Of a stretch of DNA of 64,000 bases, positions 60,163-64,000 are shown piece after piece. The notes beneath the pieces are model-generated. The model saw nothing but the letters and a program-made list of their open reading frames with translations, made no database searches and was not told the origin of the DNA. The stretch's first letter is position 1, and the number at the start of each line of letters is the position of its first letter. The position numbers were made by a program, and so were the translations under genes. This stretch comes from Lutjanus erythropterus (taxonomy: Eukaryota > Chordata > Actinopteri > Lutjaniformes > Lutjanidae), in assembly GCA_020091685.1 (NCBI GenBank), contig CM034600.1, forward strand, positions 34,407,683-34,471,682, given 5' to 3'.

Positions 60163-60470
60163 TAGAGCTGCAACGTTTAAAAGAATAATCAATTATCAAT
60201 CGATTATTAAATTAATCGCCAGCTACTTTGATAATCGATGAATCAGTTTGAGCAAAGAAAAAAAGAGTAAAAAATCTCTGATTCCAGCTTCTTAAATTTA
60301 CATGGTTTCTTTACTCCTCCACTAAAAAAGACAAAACAAGATATTTGAGTACATCATCTTGGGTTTTTGGAAACACTGATTGACATCTCTCAAATTTTCT
60401 GCCATAGACCCAACAACTAATCGATTAATAGAGAAAATAACTGACAGATTAATTGTCAGTTGTGACCATA
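60163..60470 (-). mobile_element. GGGCTGCAAC family MITE, copy 9 (inverted, near full length)
   Basis: AGAGCTGCAACGTTTAAAAG at the left; TTTGATAATCGATGAATCAG, TGATTCCAGCTTCTTAAATT, GGTTTCTTTACTCCTCCACT and AACTAATCGATTAATAGAGA follow in order. Confidence 0.8.
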
Positions 60471-60639
60471 ATATAGCTAGATCCCCTAGTTGCAGAGGTG
60501 TTTTACTTATAGCTTAGGACAAAGACAAAATGTAACCAATCAATTAAGATAAAAAGCACACCATTATTAAAATGTTTATTTTACGCTTCATACTTCCTTT
60601 TGTGCCTACAGCGGGTTAAAATTTTAATTTGTTCAATAA

Positions 60640-60785
60640 TCCAGTACATTCCCATCAGCATGCTAACATACAAAGCTAGTATAAAGCTAGTAGCAAACAT
60701 GGTGAACTTTATTCCTGCTAAATCTGCAACATCAACCTGCTAGCATGCTGATGTTAGCATTTAGCTTAAAGCTAAAGTGCCAGTA
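60640..60785 (+). repeat. GCTAGCATG-rich dispersed repeat
   Basis: CATCAGCATGCTAACATACA and CTGCTAGCATGCTGATGTTA form loose inverted arms around AACATGGTGAAC, a common fish repeat layout. Confidence 0.55.
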
Positions 60786-61265
60786 AACTTGCAGTTTTGT
60801 TTCAAAGGATTTTTTTTTTTTTGTACCCAGGAGTCATGCAGTGTGAGCACATGACACACTTCTCTCTGCTAAATTTCATGGTTAATCTTTTCTCACCTTT
60901 TTTTGGTTAACTAGTGTTTAAGGCACACTCCTCTGGTGTGAATATAGTGGATCCAATATGATTTACACATGTATGCATATTTTTACATCTCAGATAGAAC
61001 ATTTTTATTAGATTTTTATTTTCATTTTTATGGGTAGCTAAAGGAGCTGTTGAAAGTACTTTGTCACATTTTAAATCTCAGAATTTACCTTTAACATTAA
61101 TTTCACTTCAACACAGAAATACAGGAGTCTTGATAATTTAACAGCACGGTAGATTTATCTCGTCAGTCACAAATGGTTCTGGGTAGTTTCTGAGAAATGC
61201 TAAGGTGCGTTGTGCTTTTGTAGTTGAAATCAGCAACAGAACAACTCAAATTGATTTATTTATTC
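60786..61265. other. Gene-free AT-rich stretch
   Basis: Nothing recognised beyond a T12 run near 60810. Confidence 0.5.
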
Positions 61266-61599
61266 TGGAGCTGCAACAAATCAATTAGTTGTCAACTGTT
61301 AAATTAATTGCCAACTGTTTTAATAGTCAATTAATTGTTTTTGGTAATTTTTAAAGAAAGAATTGCCCAAATTCTCAGATTTCTGCTCCTCAAATGTGAA
61401 TATTTTCTGGTTTCTTTACTCCTCTATGACAGTAAAGTGAATATCTTTGTATTATGGACAAACTAAGACATCAGAGGACGTCACAATAGACTTTGGGAAA
61501 CACTGATCTACATTTTATAGACCAAACAACGTATTGATTAATCAAGAAAATGATCAACAGATTAATCAGTAATGAAAGTAATTGTTAGTTGTAGCCCAA
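61266..61599 (-). mobile_element. GGGCTGCAAC family MITE, copy 10 (inverted, near full length)
   Basis: GGAGCTGCAACAAATCAATT to AATTGTTAGTTGTAGCCC; interior GAATATTTTCTGGTTTCTTT, ACTCCTCTATGACAGTAAAG and GGGAAACACTGATC. The ends are inverted. Confidence 0.8.
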
Positions 61600-62369
61600 A
61601 AATTCAAAACTGAATAGACTGAAATTGCCAAATTAATTTAATCTGGTTGTTGCACAGTGCTGGGACATTTTTTTGAGTGCTCATTTAGTCATCTGAGAGA
61701 AAATTAATTAATGACAACTTAAGATAATAGACAAATCATTCAAATCATTAATTCAGCTACTCCAATGTGAACTTTCGTAGCTTCCTCCTGTTTTTTTTTT
61801 TTTTTTTTATATTATTTTGATTTGCGATTCTGACTTTGTTCAGACAAAATGGGCCATTTTACATTAGGCTTCTCTCATATTTCTTTCAGCACTTAGTTTT
61901 CAGAGGAGCAGCTAAGTAGCCGTGTCTTCTGACAAAAGAAAACTGCTGATCTGGCTTTCTCTTTTAGCCTACAAAGTTAGAGTTGATGTTGACAAGCTGA
62001 CTTCACGCCTTTTATTTGTGGCTAAACTGAGGTTGCCTTCTCGTTTGAATTAGATTTGAAGACCTTGTGGGGAAACGGCATCTTACTTCTGGAACACTTG
62101 TCTGATAAAAACCCACAAGGGACCTTTTACTCTAAAACACATGGTGTATCACATAATCTGGAATGTTATGGGGAAAACATTGCACATATTTGTCTGTATG
62201 TGTAGATTCAAAGCGCTCTGATCCTAAATCCATTAATCCATGCCACACCACCTGTTTTAAATCGCACTGCCAAGAGCCTGAAAATTTTGCTGTTCATCTC
62301 CACACGCATAAAACTGCCATCACTGGCACGCTGCAGAGATGCTGAAATAAAGGCTTCTGTCATAATTAG
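61600..62369. other. Gene-free stretch
   Basis: A T18-type run at 61792-61808. No coding signal. Confidence 0.5.
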
Positions 62370-62776
62370 TTAAAGGGGTAGTTGGATTATTTGAAGTGGG
62401 GTTGTATGAGGTATTTATTGATAGTGAGGGTATCACCTACAGTAGATGACCCACCTCCAGTTTGGAGAACAAGAGAGGAGCACCAGCACAGAAGTGAAGC
62501 AATGCACTGCTGTGGACAGGATCAGCAGCAAAGTGTTTTTCAGTCACCTAAAACAACCAATATCAGAATATTTTCACCACTTAACCATGCCATCAGGCAG
62601 CCTTTTAAGCTGGGAAATTGCCATTTTATAAGCTCTTTCTCACTCAATCAGAATCCTGTTGCAAAATAGTAATTTTACCTCACAGAACACAGGAGTTGCT
62701 GCTCTACCGCTGCCTCAATCGATTAGTGTGTTTGTGTTATTGTGTGACTTGGTGAATCCGCATTAACCCTTTAAAA

Positions 62777-62990
62777 CAGTGTTCCCCAACCCTGGTCCTC
62801 AGGGCCCACTGCCCTGCATGTTTTGGATGTTTCCCTGCTCCAACACACCTGATTCACATGATCAGCTCGTCATCAAGCCTCTGCAGAAGCCTGACAACAA
62901 CCTGATCATTTGAATCAGGTGTGTTGGAGCAGGGAAACATCTAAAACATGCAGGGCAGTGGGCCCTGAGGACCAGGGTTGGGGAACACTG
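62777..62990. mobile_element. hAT-type hairpin MITE with perfect 8-bp target duplication
   Basis: Starts and ends (inverted) CAGTGTTCCCCAACCCTGGT; arms of about 80 bp differ at very few positions. It is flanked by identical CTTTAAAA (62769-62776 and 62991-62998). 214 bp, non-coding. Confidence 0.92.
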
Positions 62991-63209
62991 CTTTAAAACA
63001 TCGAAGTTTCACTGAAATATAAACTCACTAACCGATCGAAGCAGCAGTGAACCAGAAATTGCCATGTTCTGCGAAGTAATATTTCATATTTTTCTAGTGG
63101 ACTGTGGTTGGTTTGAGAGAGCAGTGTTTTTGCACATATAGCAGTGTTTTTTTGATGGAAAAGTCACAGTATAACAGGTGAAAATATTCTATATATAACA
63201 TACACAAAC

Positions 63210-63782
63210 CAGGGATGTCAAACTGGCAGCTCGAGGCCATTTCTTGCCCCTTCTTCCCCTCTCTCCAGCCTGCAACATGATGTCAAAAATATATTATAAT
63301 CCGTGCTGCAAAATTAATGAATTCATTTTATTTTTTAGGTATTTTGTGCCAATTTAAACTCTTCAGTTGAATACAATTGCCCTGATATATCTGTCCAGAA
63401 AAGAATAGCTTCCTCAACAATATTTCTCTATTGGCAAACACAGTGGCACGTTATGAGCATGTTATGAAGTGACATCAGTAATGTGACAAAGCTCAAGTTT
63501 TCAATGCATACTCTGTGGCACTGACAAAACCGACGATGCTTGGCTGGCTATTTCCATCAGGGGTACTGATGACTAACTTGAATTGACAGAAGAGTTGCTG
63601 AGTTTATGTCCAATGGCTAACTAATGTATATAACTACTGCTTGTTTTTTTTTTATTAAGTATGATGAAAATTTATCCTTAACAGAAACAATAATGGAAAT
63701 TTACAGAAATATTGTGCTTTCTTACAGTACTCTATGAGATGATAATATTATCAGAAGCCCCAGTTTGAGTTGGAGACCCCTG
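63210..63782. mobile_element. hAT-like element, CAGGGRTSTCMAACT ends
   Basis: Ends CAGGGATGTCAAACT and (inverted) CAGGGGTCTCCAACT, 12 of 15 identical; flanks ACACAAAC and ACTTAAAC agree at 6 of 8. 573 bp, non-coding. Confidence 0.7.
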
Positions 63783-64000
63783 ACTTAAACTGATATTATT
63801 TTTTTCTTTAGGTAGGCCTTTCTGTATGGGGCTGAAATATGTTCTGCTGCTGAGTCTGTCCACAGCTTCCTACACTGGGGCTCCTGCTGCTTCTCCAAAC
63901 TGAAGGTGTGCTGATCGCCATCTACTGTAGGTAATACACTGTAGTATCTCATATGACTCCACTTCAAATAATCCGAACTATCCCTTTAAACAACAGTAAC

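Larger units (their letters stand above)
62370..63990. mobile_element. GGATAGTTC foldback element carrying two later insertions
   Basis: Outer ends TTAAAGGGGTAGTTGGATTA and, inverted, TTTAAAGGGATAGTTCGGAT. The same family lies in zfp64 intron 4. Inside are the hairpin element 62777-62990 and the hAT-like element 63210-63782; removing both restores an element of about 820 bp. Confidence 0.75.

Overview
The window looks like teleost fish nuclear DNA, probably from a percomorph. It is AT-rich, full of (CA)n tracts and packed with short non-autonomous DNA transposons of types common in ray-finned fish genomes. It carries one vertebrate gene with introns whose protein closely resembles mammalian ZFP64. 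Species and chromosome cannot be read from the sequence.

The one protein-coding gene I can support is zfp64, on the minus strand. It has six coding exons between 27114 (start codon) and 22543 (stop codon), all joined by GT-AG introns in phase 1. The model gives 690 residues: an atypical C2HC finger, ten C2H2-type fingers, a Gly-rich linker and a long C-terminal tail rich in Gln, Ser, Thr and Val that resembles the tail of mammalian ZFP64. A compact CpG-containing region with a perfect CRE palindrome lies upstream.

Layout. 1-22.5 kb (3' side of zfp64): no gene, many foldback or hAT-like elements, and low-copy segments near 10.5-11.6 kb and 13.4-14.9 kb. 22.5-27.4 kb: zfp64 and its presumed promoter. 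27.4-64 kb (5' side): no supportable gene. Repeat clusters (29.4-31.1, 33.3-35.2, 43.8-45.1, 47.7-49.2, 55.2-56.7, 60.1-61.6 and 62.4-64 kb) alternate with low-copy stretches (31.2-33.3, 37.6-40.7, 42.0-43.7, 46.3-47.7, 49.2-51.7, 52.2-55.2 and 56.9-57.8 kb). In human, ZFP64 lies between SALL4 and TSHZ2, with a large gene-poor interval toward TSHZ2. If synteny holds, 27-64 kb would be the tshz2-facing desert and its low-copy stretches are candidate enhancers. This is inference; no alignment was possible.

The most informative structures are transposon layers that can be dated relative to each other: introns 4 and 5 of zfp64, each mostly one foldback element; a 214-bp hairpin element with a perfect 8-bp target duplication (62777-62990) inside an older foldback element that also holds a second hAT-like insert; and a three-level nest at 33.3-35.0 kb. 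I found no undescribed gene system. The long open frames outside zfp64 lack recognisable domains or are simple-repeat translations.
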